DNA of 64,000 bases. Source: JANQEU01 sp965228045. Lineage in GTDB: Bacteria; Bacteroidota; Bacteroidia; Cytophagales; Cyclobacteriaceae. Shown here one piece after another: positions 18,672 through 27,246 of this stretch. The translations under genes were made by a program, and so were the position numbers. The notes below the pieces were generated by a model. That model did not search any database and was not told the origin of the DNA. It was given only the letters and a program-made list of their open reading frames with translations. The first letter of the stretch is position 1. Each line of letters begins with the position of its first letter. Location: contig OZ245789.1 of NCBI GenBank assembly GCA_965228045.1, forward strand, positions 3,410,001-3,474,000. The letters are read 5' to 3'.

Positions 18672-20408
18672 CTAAAATATATTGTCGTTCGGTTGATAGG
18701 TAGTAATCGAGTCTTCATCATTCAGGATGCTTCTGAGACTTTCACATTTCGAAAATTCATACTTAAAAAAGTATCTGAGAGTAGCTAACATCGACTGATA
18801 AAATTCCGCAGCCTGTGCCTTATGCTGGTTTACAGCTGCCCCCCCTATCCTGATCCAGTGCCAGGCAAGATTGAGCAGGGAAAAATACTCCATAAAGATC
18901 GTAGCGTCTGCCAGCATACCCTCGTAATTATCAGCTGCCCCGGCAAGCCAGTCTGTGAGGCGATTAAGTTCATTTCGGATGGATATTGCATACGGTTCCA
19001 ATTCCGCATCAGCTCGGTCCAGGTCATCCTCTACCGCCGCCATCCATAATTTCAGCTTATCACCACCTTCTTTCAGAATTTCCCTTCCCAGTAAGGTGAC
19101 AGACTGTATACCTGTGGTTCCCTCGTAAATAGAGTAGATCCTGCTATCCCTCAGGAGCTGTTCCACAGGAAAATCTTTGGTATATCCATAACCGCCAAAG
19201 ACCTGAACCGCCTGGTTCACAGAATCAAAGCCACCCTCGGCCCCAAGTGTCTTCACTACAGGCGTCAGGAGATCCAACATTGGATCTTCCTTTCCGCTGG
19301 CTTTCGCTTCATCTATTCGCTTGAAACAATATAGCAGGAAAGCCTGCGCCCCGGTCACAAATGCCTTTTGCTTCAGCAGCATCCTGCGTACATCAGCATG
19401 TTGAATAATTGGAGCCGGATCGGCATAAGCACTCTTTCCCTGGTGGCGCTCTTTGGCGTATTGAACAGCCAGGTGAAAGGCCGTATTGGCAGTGGCAATG
19501 CCCGCCATTCCCACTTCCAGGCGGGCCCCGTTCATCATTCGGAACATATATGCAAGTCCCTGGTTTTCTTCCCCTACCAAATAGCCCGTAGTGGTACCAG
19601 ATGCGCCCAGTGACAGGTGCATAGCCGGAGTGGAGGTCTGCCCCATTTTATGAATGGTGGCCACTGATTCCACATGATTATCCTTTAGTCCCTCGGTTGT
19701 ATTCAGCTTTTTGGGAACAATAAAAAGGGAAATCCCCTTCACCCCGTAAGGAGCTCCTTTAACCCTTGCCAGCACCATATGCACCATGTTTTCCGTTACA
19801 TCATGGTCTCCGGCAGAAATAAACACCTTGTCGCCACTCAGTGAGTAAGTACCATCGGCCTTCTTTTCCGCCGTCGTCTTTAGATGTGCAAGTGAGCTAC
19901 CGGAGTCACTCTCTGTCAGGCACATGGTAGCACCCCATTGTCCATTGAGCATAGGAGGAAGAAATTGTTTTTTCTGTTCCTCCGTCCCAAAAGCAAGAAT
20001 GAGATTGGCTGCTCCCTTCAGCAGATCCGTATACATCACAAAACTATTGTGTGCCCCCGCCAGTATGAGTTGCACCCCGGCCATGATCACCCTGGGGAGC
20101 TGCTGACCATCCCATTCTGTAGGAAACGTGGCACTTAATAAACCCGAATCAGCAAATAATTTGTAGTATTCATGAACACCATGATGAACTTTTACTTTTC
20201 CATCCTTCACCTCTGGTACGAAAACATCAGAATCCTCGTAATAGGCCAGCATCGCCTTCCTGGCAATTTCGTCCGCCGTATTGAGGACAAAATCCATGGT
20301 TTCCTCATTGTGAGACTCAAAAAGTGCCTCTCCAAAGAGTGTATGGACCTCTACCACCTCTTTCAGTATAAAATCCAACGTTTGCCTTGAGTAGTGTTCC
20401 TCCGTCAT
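18672..20408 (-). CDS. Acyl-CoA dehydrogenase (CouN-like)
   Basis: A 578-residue FAD acyl-CoA dehydrogenase of the long form with an extra C-terminal helical domain (about residues 455-578). Family motifs include MCLTESDSGSSL (flavin/substrate region), QVFGGYGYTKDFPVEQLLRDSRI and the catalytic-base region IYEGTTGIQ. It probably desaturates phenylpropanoyl-CoA (for example dihydro-p-coumaroyl-CoA), feeding the hydroxycinnamoyl-CoA pathway; this is inferred from its position as first gene of the unit with the hydratase and ligase. Equivalent genes (couN, acd) occur in other ferulate clusters. A LysR-type palindrome lies about 85 bp upstream of the start. Confidence 0.85.
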   Translation of the reverse strand: MTEEHYSRQTLDFILKEVVEVHTLFGEALFESHNEETMDFVLNTADEIARKAMLAYYEDSDVFVPEVKDGKVKVHHGVHEYYKLFADSGLLSATFPTEWDGQQLPRVIMAGVQLILAGAHNSFVMYTDLLKGAANLILAFGTEEQKKQFLPPMLNGQWGATMCLTESDSGSSLAHLKTTAEKKADGTYSLSGDKVFISAGDHDVTENMVHMVLARVKGAPYGVKGISLFIVPKKLNTTEGLKDNHVESVATIHKMGQTSTPAMHLSLGASGTTTGYLVGEENQGLAYMFRMMNGARLEVGMAGIATANTAFHLAVQYAKERHQGKSAYADPAPIIQHADVRRMLLKQKAFVTGAQAFLLYCFKRIDEAKASGKEDPMLDLLTPVVKTLGAEGGFDSVNQAVQVFGGYGYTKDFPVEQLLRDSRIYSIYEGTTGIQSVTLLGREILKEGGDKLKLWMAAVEDDLDRADAELEPYAISIRNELNRLTDWLAGAADNYEGMLADATIFMEYFSLLNLAWHWIRIGGAAVNQHKAQAAEFYQSMLATLRYFFKYEFSKCESLRSILNDEDSITTYQPNDNIF

Positions 20409-20477
20409 TTTACATCTGATCGGCCTTAAGAATATTAAAATTATGCATTAACAGGCTTGTCAACCAATACTAATTTC

Positions 20478-20503
20478 TTATTTGCAAATAAGTTATACTT
20501 ATT
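20478..20503. promoter_or_regulatory. Overlapping palindromes: candidate LysR operator
   Basis: Two palindromes overlap between the acyl-CoA dehydrogenase and LysR genes: TTATTTGCAAATAA (20478-20491, perfect) and AATAAGTTATACTTATT (20487-20503), the second having the T-N11-A form of LysR-family sites. A matching ATAAG-N5-CTTAT box lies upstream of the other catabolic unit at 27247-27261, at a similar distance from the start codon. The site is 14 bp upstream of the TTG start chosen for the LysR gene, so it could serve both autoregulation and control of the divergent unit. Confidence 0.65.
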
Positions 20504-20516
20504 GGAAATTACCTGC

Positions 20517-21407
20517 TTGGAGTTCCGACAACTGAAATATTTCTGTGAAGTCGCCCGCCTAGCTCACTTTAGTAAGGCCGCTCAAAACCTGTTTATTTCT
20601 CAGTCCGCCCTTTCGCAGCAAATCAGGATCCTTGAAGAAGAACTGGGGGTCAACCTGTTTGATCCTGAAAAAAGACTGAAAATGCGAAAAGTCGAACTGA
20701 CGGCGGAGGGAAAGTCGTTTTATAAGGACGCACTGGAGATCATCAAGCTCGCGGACGAGGCCGTTAAAAATGTACAAAACAAAGGAAAGACAGCGGTCCT
20801 TAGAATCGGTTTCTTTAAGCTGGCTTTTAGAGAGTCCATTCTGGAAATCATTCAAAGAATAAAGTCCCGTGTGGAAGGCTCCGAAATTCGCATAGAGGAA
20901 TTCTCAACAATTGAGGGTGTTCAGAATGGCTTGCTGGAAGGAAAAATCGACCTTGGGATGACGCTGCTGCCTCTAAAAGACAAACAGCTCCAGGCCAGGG
21001 TATACCAGAAGGATTACCTAAGCGTCATTGTATCTCGTGACCACCCACTTTCAGACTCAGACATCATCCATCTGGACCAATTGAAAGATGAAAAATGGGT
21101 GATCATCAACAAACCACTACACCCCTATTTTGACTACATCGAAGGACTCTGTAAAAAAGCAGGTTTCAGTCGTCAGGAAAACATCGTGCAGGAGGTGAGT
21201 TCGCACGAGATGCTTTGCAGTCTGGTCAGTCTGAACATTGGCATTGCCTTCATGCCCAACCTATACGACCTCCAAAACGAACCGAACATAGTTTCCTGCA
21301 AGGTCCTGATGCCTGGTTCAGAGAATTCAATAGAAGTTAATCATGCAGTGGCCTGGAGAACGGGTGAAAAGTCACCAGTGTTAAAGCGCATTCAGCAACT
21401 GTTTTGA
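20517..21407 (+). CDS. LysR-family transcriptional regulator of the hydroxycinnamate cluster
   Basis: A LysR-type regulator of 297 residues when started at the TTG at 20517 (LEFRQLKYFCEVARLAHFSKAAQ), where family members normally begin. An upstream in-frame ATG at 20457 would add 20 unrelated residues and place the operator palindromes inside the gene, so it is disfavoured. The N-terminal winged HTH includes SQSALSQQIRILEEELGVNLF; the rest is the LysR substrate-binding domain (about 90-295). It is divergent from the acyl-CoA dehydrogenase unit and its stop codon abuts that of the transporter gene. Its effector is probably an aromatic acid or its CoA thioester, by analogy. Confidence 0.85.
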   Translation: MEFRQLKYFCEVARLAHFSKAAQNLFISQSALSQQIRILEEELGVNLFDPEKRLKMRKVELTAEGKSFYKDALEIIKLADEAVKNVQNKGKTAVLRIGFFKLAFRESILEIIQRIKSRVEGSEIRIEEFSTIEGVQNGLLEGKIDLGMTLLPLKDKQLQARVYQKDYLSVIVSRDHPLSDSDIIHLDQLKDEKWVIINKPLHPYFDYIEGLCKKAGFSRQENIVQEVSSHEMLCSLVSLNIGIAFMPNLYDLQNEPNIVSCKVLMPGSENSIEVNHAVAWRTGEKSPVLKRIQQLF

Positions 21408-22700
21408 TCAACTGACCCTGTCGGATTTTATCATGTAAGTGATCACTCCAGCAATGATGGTAGGAATGGCGAAGACCACGAAGTTCATCGCCATAGACAA
21501 TCCTGCTGCTACTAAAAAACCGCCGATCATCGGTCCGAATAAGGCACCAAGCCTGCCCGCTCCGATCACCCAACCGATACCGGTGGTGCGTATGTGTGAA
21601 GGATAGATGCGGGCCGCGATGGCATACAGTCCTACAAACCCCCCTTGCATAAAGAACCCGATCAGGCCAAATAGGACCAGGACAATGACATTGCCTTCAA
21701 AAAAACCGAATACGATCATCAGCAATGCACTTCCGATAAGGAACACGGCGATGACCTTTCTTAGTCCGAATTTGGTGGACAGGTATCCCTGCAGGTTAAT
21801 ACCAAAAATGGACCCCAGGTTGAAAACCGTTCCCGCATAGATGGCAAGCTCAAGGGTAAGTCCGGTATTTACCGCAAGCTTTGGGATCCAGCTCACCAGG
21901 AAGTACAGGACCATAAATGAGGTAAAAAAGGCCGCCAGTATCATAAAAGTGGCTTTCTTATCAACTTCCTTAAACAATTGGGAGATTTTAGATTTCTTCT
22001 CCTTTTCCCTTGCAGGTGGCAAAGATTCTAATTCCTGCAGCGCCATCCGGCGAAGGATTCGGTTTATCCTTTTCAATGCATTTGGCTTTTGGGAATTCAC
22101 CAGGAAATCAAGCGATTCGGACAGCAGTATCAGAATCAGCGGTACGGTGATCAAAGTTACAATTCCTGCCATTCTGAAGATACCCTGCCAGCCATATTCG
22201 GGGATGATCTGCGCCGCCGCAAGCCCCGACAATGTCGCACCAATGGGATAGCCTCCAACTACAAAGCTGACCCAAAAATCCCGCGATTTATTGGGCGTGT
22301 ACTCCGAAGCCAGGGCCGGAGTACTCGCCAACATGGCACCAATACCCAGGCCACTTACAAACCGATAGATGATCAGCTCATTCAGTGAAGTAGCATAGGA
22401 GGTCATGTAGATGGAGATGCCCATCAGCAGCGAACTGAAGAGGATCATCGGCTTTCGACCGATGACATCCGTACGGGGAGCCAGGAACAGCGCCCCGGTC
22501 GTCATTCCAAACAAACCGATGCTAAAGACTACGCCTAATGCCTGTGGACTGGTACCCCATGCTTCCGCAATGGCCGGAGCCGCATATGAAATAACCAGGA
22601 CGTCCATCCCGTCGAGGGTATTCATCAGGAAACATATGAATACGGTGGCATATTGAAGCCATCCCATTTTAGAATTGTCTATGACCGATCGGATGTCCAT
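21408..22700 (-). CDS. MFS aromatic-acid transporter (AAHS type)
   Basis: A 430-residue, about 12-helix major facilitator of the aromatic acid:H+ symporter family (PcaK/BenK/CouT-like). Diagnostic features are DGMDVLVISYAAPAIAE in the first helix, the loop 2-3 motif GRKPMI, and a second-half motif TKFGLRKV. The central cytoplasmic loop is charged (PPAREKEKKSK). It probably imports hydroxycinnamates or hydroxybenzoates at the inner membrane. It is the last gene of the second leftward catabolic unit; 39 bp separate it from the DUF3237 gene. Confidence 0.87.
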   Translation of the reverse strand: MDIRSVIDNSKMGWLQYATVFICFLMNTLDGMDVLVISYAAPAIAEAWGTSPQALGVVFSIGLFGMTTGALFLAPRTDVIGRKPMILFSSLLMGISIYMTSYATSLNELIIYRFVSGLGIGAMLASTPALASEYTPNKSRDFWVSFVVGGYPIGATLSGLAAAQIIPEYGWQGIFRMAGIVTLITVPLILILLSESLDFLVNSQKPNALKRINRILRRMALQELESLPPAREKEKKSKISQLFKEVDKKATFMILAAFFTSFMVLYFLVSWIPKLAVNTGLTLELAIYAGTVFNLGSIFGINLQGYLSTKFGLRKVIAVFLIGSALLMIVFGFFEGNVIVLVLFGLIGFFMQGGFVGLYAIAARIYPSHIRTTGIGWVIGAGRLGALFGPMIGGFLVAAGLSMAMNFVVFAIPTIIAGVITYMIKSDRVS

Positions 22701-22739
22701 TTAGTTAGGGTTTAGGCTTAAGGTTGTTCATAAATAGAT

Positions 22740-23255
22740 TTACAGGACTTTCCACACAAAAATGGAAACGTCGTAGGGGTTCTTTACTCCTTTACAAATG
22801 AAAATGGCGTTATTGAGCCAATGATACTTTCCCTCCGGAGCTTCAAATTTGGGCACAGCCGCAAAGTAGTACTGGTCCGGACCCACTGATTCTCCTGCCG
22901 CCATTTTCGCCGCAACCTCTGGAGTAGTTACCCTTATTCCTGTGTTTTTGATGTAAATGTAGGTACCATCATCTGTCCTGAACTGGTAATGGGCCTCCAA
23001 CTCGGTGACGCCATCATCCCGGATATATTGCCAGTCTGAGCCACCAGGCACAATCTCCCCTTCGATGCCCGGCCCGGATACGGTCCCACCGATAATAGGG
23101 ATTATTCTCCGAAGTCCTTTTGGCGTTTGACCTACAGTCATCACATCATCCAGCTTGACGCGCAGCTCCATGACATACTCGAGTCCTGGTGCATCAGGCT
23201 CCTGGGCCAAAGTTGTGAGCGATAAAAGGAGCAGGCATAGGGTCAGGTATCTCAT
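22740..23255 (-). CDS. Exported DUF3237-family protein
   Basis: A 171-residue protein with a signal peptide (cleavage near TLAQ) followed by a DUF3237 (UPF0311) beta-barrel fold. Recognisable parts are LEYVMELRVKL at the start, GTVSGPGIEGEIVPGGSDWQ, the TDDGTYIYIKNTGI core and the AAVPKFEAPEGKYHWLN C-terminal signature. The biochemical function of the family is not established, but members often sit in aromatic-catabolism clusters. Most family members I know of are cytoplasmic; export is unusual. It lies 4 bp downstream of the amidohydrolase and belongs to the second leftward unit. Confidence 0.78.
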   Translation of the reverse strand: MRYLTLCLLLLSLTTLAQEPDAPGLEYVMELRVKLDDVMTVGQTPKGLRRIIPIIGGTVSGPGIEGEIVPGGSDWQYIRDDGVTELEAHYQFRTDDGTYIYIKNTGIRVTTPEVAAKMAAGESVGPDQYYFAAVPKFEAPEGKYHWLNNAIFICKGVKNPYDVSIFVWKVL

Positions 23256-23259
23256 ATCT

Positions 23260-24120
23260 TCATAGTTTCAACATTTTACGGGCGTTTTCTTTCAGAATAA
23301 GCGGCTTGACCTCCTCTTTAAATCCTGCGTTCTCAAAATCCTTCATCCATCTCTCAGGTGTGATCAAAGGAAAGTCCGTACCGAAAAGCATCCGATCCTT
23401 AAGCAGGCTGTTAGCATATTGGACCAGCTGAGGAGGAAAGTATTTGGGACTCCATCCCGAAAGATCAATATAGACATTTGGCTTATGCATACAGACGCTC
23501 AGTGCCTCATCTTGCCATGGCCAGGACGGATGGGCGATGATGATAGGGTGATCCGGAAACTCCAATGCCACATCGTCCAGGTGCATAGGGTTGGAATATT
23601 CCAGTCGGAATCCTCCTCCTCCCCTGACACCGCTTCCAAAACCGGAGTGACCGCTGTGAAAAAGCATTGGCAGGCCAGCTTCGGCGATGACCTCATAAAG
23701 CGGATATGCCATCCGGTCATTTGGGTAGAAGCCTTGTACTGTTGGGTGAAATTTAAAGCCCTTTACATCGTATTCTTCTATTAGCTTCCGGGCCTCCCGA
23801 ACACCCATTTTTCCTTTATGCGGATCGATACTGGCAAAGGCAATCATCATATCCGAGTTCTCCTGGGCGGCTTCCGCCACTTCCTCATTAGGGATGCGCT
23901 TCCTGCCAAATTCATGCTCCGCATCAATCGTAAACATGATCAGACCCATTTTGATGTTGCGGTAGTAGTCTACCGTCTCCTGGATAGTAGGTCGGTGATC
24001 CGATTTGAAATATCGGGCAAACGCCTCATCGAATTCCGGTCGGTAATCGTCATGAGGCTGCCGGCAGGATACTTCCGCATGTGTATGTACGTCAATGGCT
24101 ACCAGATCGTCTACCTTCAT
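23260..24120 (-). CDS. Amidohydrolase-2 family hydrolase (CouO-like)
   Basis: A 286-residue metal-dependent enzyme of the amidohydrolase/decarboxylase superfamily. It shows the HxH ligands (DVHTH, His12/His14), central His residues in LFHSGHSG and IIAHPSW, and the catalytic/metal Asp249 in LFGTDFP. In Rhodococcus, CouO is an amidohydrolase that cleaves the beta-keto intermediate of p-hydroxycinnamates and replaces the thiolase plus thioesterase; its essential Asp257 corresponds to this position. The start at 24120 follows the SDR stop by 1 bp; an upstream ATG at 24171 would overlap the SDR gene by 50 bp and add no conserved sequence. The assignment rests on motifs and context; a decarboxylase of the same superfamily is the alternative. 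Confidence 0.78.
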   Translation of the reverse strand: MKVDDLVAIDVHTHAEVSCRQPHDDYRPEFDEAFARYFKSDHRPTIQETVDYYRNIKMGLIMFTIDAEHEFGRKRIPNEEVAEAAQENSDMMIAFASIDPHKGKMGVREARKLIEEYDVKGFKFHPTVQGFYPNDRMAYPLYEVIAEAGLPMLFHSGHSGFGSGVRGGGGFRLEYSNPMHLDDVALEFPDHPIIIAHPSWPWQDEALSVCMHKPNVYIDLSGWSPKYFPPQLVQYANSLLKDRMLFGTDFPLITPERWMKDFENAGFKEEVKPLILKENARKMLKL

Positions 24121-24121
24121 C

Positions 24122-24880
24122 TCATTTGGGTTGCATTCGGAGAGCACCATCCATTCGGATGACTTCCCCATTCATATATTCGTTTTCTACCAGCTGCATC
24201 ACCATGGAGGCAAACTCTTCAGGTCTGCCCAGCCGTTTAGGATATGGGATGGAAGCCTCGATGTGTTGTTTTGCTTCATCTGAAAGTCCCTCCAAAAGCG
24301 GTGTCTCAAACAAGCCAGGAGCTAGGGCCAGTACCCTGATCCCAAACTGTGCAAATTCCCGGGCTATGGGAATGGTCATGCTGACGATTCCTCCCTTCGA
24401 GGCTGAATACGCTGCCTGGCCTATCTGCCCTTCGAAAGCCGCTACCGAGGCGGTGGAAATAATGACACCATTTTCCTTTCCTTCCTCACGGTCCGCAATC
24501 ATTTGTTCCGATACAAGTCTCAATACATTGAAAGATCCAATGAGATTGGTTCTGACGATTTTTTCAAAATGATCCAGGGGCATTGGTCCCTCTTTACCTA
24601 CCACCCTGGTCGAGCCACCAATCCCGGCACAATTAACCAGGACCTTTGGAACACCGGATTTATCGATCGCCGTGCCGATTGCGTCTTTTACCTGTTGCTC
24701 ACTGGTTACATCACAAACGATAAAAAAACCACCAACTTCACCGGCCAGTGCATTGCCCCGAGATTCGTTAAGGTCAAAAATGACCACCTTCCCTCCTGCC
24801 GCAGCCAAAGACCTGACCACCGCGGCACCAAGTCCTGAAGCACCACCAGTAACGATGACCGTTTTTCCTGCTACCTCCAT
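24122..24880 (-). CDS. SDR-family 3-hydroxyacyl-CoA dehydrogenase (CouM-like)
   Basis: A 252-residue short-chain dehydrogenase. It has the NAD-binding TGGASGLGAAV near the start, an acidic end to beta-2 (FDLNES, favouring NAD+), NCAGIGG, the active-site Ser region STASVAAFEG and the catalytic YSASK. The sequence around ALAPGLFETPLLEGL resembles type 10 17-beta-HSD/3-hydroxyacyl-CoA dehydrogenases. It probably oxidises the 3-hydroxy-3-arylpropionyl-CoA made by the hydratase to the beta-ketoacyl-CoA, the CouM step. Its stop is 1 bp from the start of the amidohydrolase gene. Confidence 0.85.
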   Translation of the reverse strand: MEVAGKTVIVTGGASGLGAAVVRSLAAAGGKVVIFDLNESRGNALAGEVGGFFIVCDVTSEQQVKDAIGTAIDKSGVPKVLVNCAGIGGSTRVVGKEGPMPLDHFEKIVRTNLIGSFNVLRLVSEQMIADREEGKENGVIISTASVAAFEGQIGQAAYSASKGGIVSMTIPIAREFAQFGIRVLALAPGLFETPLLEGLSDEAKQHIEASIPYPKRLGRPEEFASMVMQLVENEYMNGEVIRMDGALRMQPK

Positions 24881-24923
24881 ATTTTTGGAAAATAGTGATT
24901 TTTCATGATTTGGGAATCAAATC

Positions 24924-26039
24924 CTAGGAATCTCCCCAGACCGTTCTGGCAGTATTGACGACCAGCTCCAGTTTTCGCCATTGATCGTCATGTGTCAGCT
25001 CATTGCCGTGATGCGTACTACTAAAACCACATTGAGGACTCACACATAAATTCTCCAAAGGAATATATTGGGCTGCCTCGTCGATTCGTTTTGCCATATC
25101 ATCTACCTTCTCTATTTCAGGGTTTTTGGAGGAAACCACACCCAGTACTACGGTCTTATGATCAGGGACATACCTTAGTGGTGCGAAATCTCCACTCCTT
25201 TCGTCATCATATTCGAGAAAGTAAGCATCGACTTTGATCTCTTTGAAAAGCACTTCTGCCACTGGCTCATAACCACCTTCTGCAAACCAGGTACTACGAT
25301 AATTACCACGGCAAAGGTGTATGCCTACCCTCAGGTCATCCGGCCGATGTGAGATCACAGAATTGATCAGCGCAGCATAGGTTCTGGGGAGCTCATTGGG
25401 GTCCTCTCCTCGTTCCTTCGCCGCCTCCCTCATTTTGGGATCACACAGGTAAGCAAGGTTGGTGTCATCCAGTTGCAGGTAACGACAACCGGCTTTGTAC
25501 AGCGCATTGATCTCATCCCGGTAACTTTTACTCAAGTCAAAGAAGAAGTCATTCAGATCAGGGTAGGATTCTATGTCTATGGCCTTCCGTCCACCTCGGA
25601 AATGAACCATCGTTGGAGATGGAATGGATACTTTCGGAGTTTCCGAAACAACCGATTTCAGGTAATTGAAATCATCCACCTGGATATCCTTTACGTGCTT
25701 AAGCTTTCCCGTCACACTTAACTTTGGGGGTGTGAATCCATCAGAAGCCGCTTTGGCTTGCGGGTTTGCATCGATGCCACCCGTAACTGTCACGCCGTCC
25801 AGTTCCTTCAGGAAATCCAGGTGAAAATAATCACGTCTAAATTCACCATCGGTCAAAGACCTGATCCCGATGGATTCAACTTTTTTAACCGTTTCGGCGA
25901 TTGCCTTGTCTTCTATGACCCGTAGCTCCTCAGCAGAGAGCTTTCCTTGTTTCAATTTTTCGCGGTTGACGCGAACCTCTTCCGTCCGCAAAAGACTACC
26001 TACATGGTCTGCCCGAAATGGGGGATTTACTTTATTCAT
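24924..26039 (-). CDS. MetE-like zinc methyltransferase family protein
   Basis: A 371-residue protein related to the C-terminal catalytic half of cobalamin-independent methionine synthase (YxjG/YxjH-type short form). The start FRADHVGSLLR is typical. Likely zinc ligands are seen in GIHLCRGN (His and Cys) and LCVSPQCGF (Cys), with the conserved YLQLDD substrate region. Short MetE-like proteins transfer methyl or alkyl groups to thiols. Its position inside an aromatic-acid operon suggests it may accept methyl groups from methoxylated hydroxycinnamates or supply methionine under that growth condition; both ideas are inference. It is 43 bp upstream of the SDR gene and 15 bp downstream of the exported hydrolase. 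Confidence 0.8.
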   Translation of the reverse strand: MNKVNPPFRADHVGSLLRTEEVRVNREKLKQGKLSAEELRVIEDKAIAETVKKVESIGIRSLTDGEFRRDYFHLDFLKELDGVTVTGGIDANPQAKAASDGFTPPKLSVTGKLKHVKDIQVDDFNYLKSVVSETPKVSIPSPTMVHFRGGRKAIDIESYPDLNDFFFDLSKSYRDEINALYKAGCRYLQLDDTNLAYLCDPKMREAAKERGEDPNELPRTYAALINSVISHRPDDLRVGIHLCRGNYRSTWFAEGGYEPVAEVLFKEIKVDAYFLEYDDERSGDFAPLRYVPDHKTVVLGVVSSKNPEIEKVDDMAKRIDEAAQYIPLENLCVSPQCGFSSTHHGNELTHDDQWRKLELVVNTARTVWGDS

Positions 26040-26054
26040 TACCTGCTTAAATTA

Positions 26055-27176
26055 TTATTCAATACCTCCTGGAGCCGGTTTTCCACCTCCGGCTGTCCAG
26101 TTTCTTAATGTTTCAAATGCCTTCGCGTGTTGTTCCGGGGTGAAGGCACAATGCGCCTGTCCGTTGGTATATTTCACCACCAATTGGTCCGTATTCCCTG
26201 CTTTCATCACCTGGTTAAGATAATTTTCAACAGCCATTCGCGGAGAGATCAACTGGTCATATAAGGTATGCATCATGACCGTGGGAATGGTTAGGTTTCC
26301 GGTTGGATTATAGGCATCCATATAGGCATAAGCACTTTGATCGGATGCCAGCCGCTCCACCTTTTGATTTAACGCCCAGTCGTCCGGAAACCCACTGTAA
26401 ATCGTATTGGTATTGTCGTATGGATTGCCTCCTGATTTTTTGGCAACATCCCGTAGAACACCCTCTCCAAACAATACGGTGAAGGGTACATCTTTCATTT
26501 TTAGTTCAAACCTGGACGCCATTACAGATGCATTGACAGAGTCCTTTTCCAACATCTCCACCATGGCTCCGGCTTTAGCGAAAGTTTCCTGCATGGACCT
26601 TGGTGCGACTTCGGCATTTGGATCCATAATTTCCTTAAGGGATGGAGCATTTCTTGGATATAACACATTAAAGACCGCTATCAGGTCAAATTCCTTTCGT
26701 GTCTGAAGGTAGGGTCTGCTGGTAAGAGGGCACAACGGTAAGGCACCATCATAGTTTTCAGGATAGCGTTCGGCTAACCCGATCGTGATCCCACCCCCCA
26801 TGCTATGCCCCATGATAAAGGTGGTATCAGGGGCTCCATAGGTTTTTGTAAAATACTTTCGGAGCGCCTCCGTATCTTCAATGCCGACAGGTAGCGCAAA
26901 GCCCTTATACTGATAGGCAGAAGCCGCTACGGCGAATCCGCGGTCAGTAAGAAATTTCATACGATCCGGAAATTCTGGTCCTATCACAGATGATGGACCA
27001 CTCCCCGTAAACTCATACCCATGTGCGTACATGACCAGCTTTTTCGTGTTCCCCTCAGGAATCAGGATTGTAAACCTGGCACCATCGATCGTTCCGGTAT
27101 CAACTTTTATATCCTGTGCCTGAAGGCAATAGAGCGACAATAGGCAGATTCCAACGCAGAAATATCTTGCTATCAT
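26055..27176 (-). CDS. Exported alpha/beta hydrolase (esterase-like)
   Basis: A 373-residue alpha/beta-hydrolase with a signal peptide (cleavage near LQAQ). The nucleophile elbow GHSMGGG lies near residue 125, an oxyanion-type HGYEF near 52, and plausible Asp and His triad members are in the last third (TLYDQ, NGQAHC). It is the first gene of the second leftward catabolic unit. Because it is exported and co-transcribed with hydroxycinnamate genes, it could release p-coumarate or ferulate from plant or algal esters, but no feruloyl-esterase-specific motif is seen and it does not resemble tannase-type enzymes. A LysR-like box lies about 70 bp upstream, and an inverted repeat GAACTAA-AA-TTAGTTC (27191-27206) lies just before the start. 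Confidence 0.78.
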   Translation of the reverse strand: MIARYFCVGICLLSLYCLQAQDIKVDTGTIDGARFTILIPEGNTKKLVMYAHGYEFTGSGPSSVIGPEFPDRMKFLTDRGFAVAASAYQYKGFALPVGIEDTEALRKYFTKTYGAPDTTFIMGHSMGGGITIGLAERYPENYDGALPLCPLTSRPYLQTRKEFDLIAVFNVLYPRNAPSLKEIMDPNAEVAPRSMQETFAKAGAMVEMLEKDSVNASVMASRFELKMKDVPFTVLFGEGVLRDVAKKSGGNPYDNTNTIYSGFPDDWALNQKVERLASDQSAYAYMDAYNPTGNLTIPTVMMHTLYDQLISPRMAVENYLNQVMKAGNTDQLVVKYTNGQAHCAFTPEQHAKAFETLRNWTAGGGKPAPGGIE

Positions 27177-27246
27177 TTTTTAGGCATTAGGAACTAAAAT
27201 TAGTTCATTAGAATACTTTGCTCCAATTCAGATTTCTAATGTGCTA

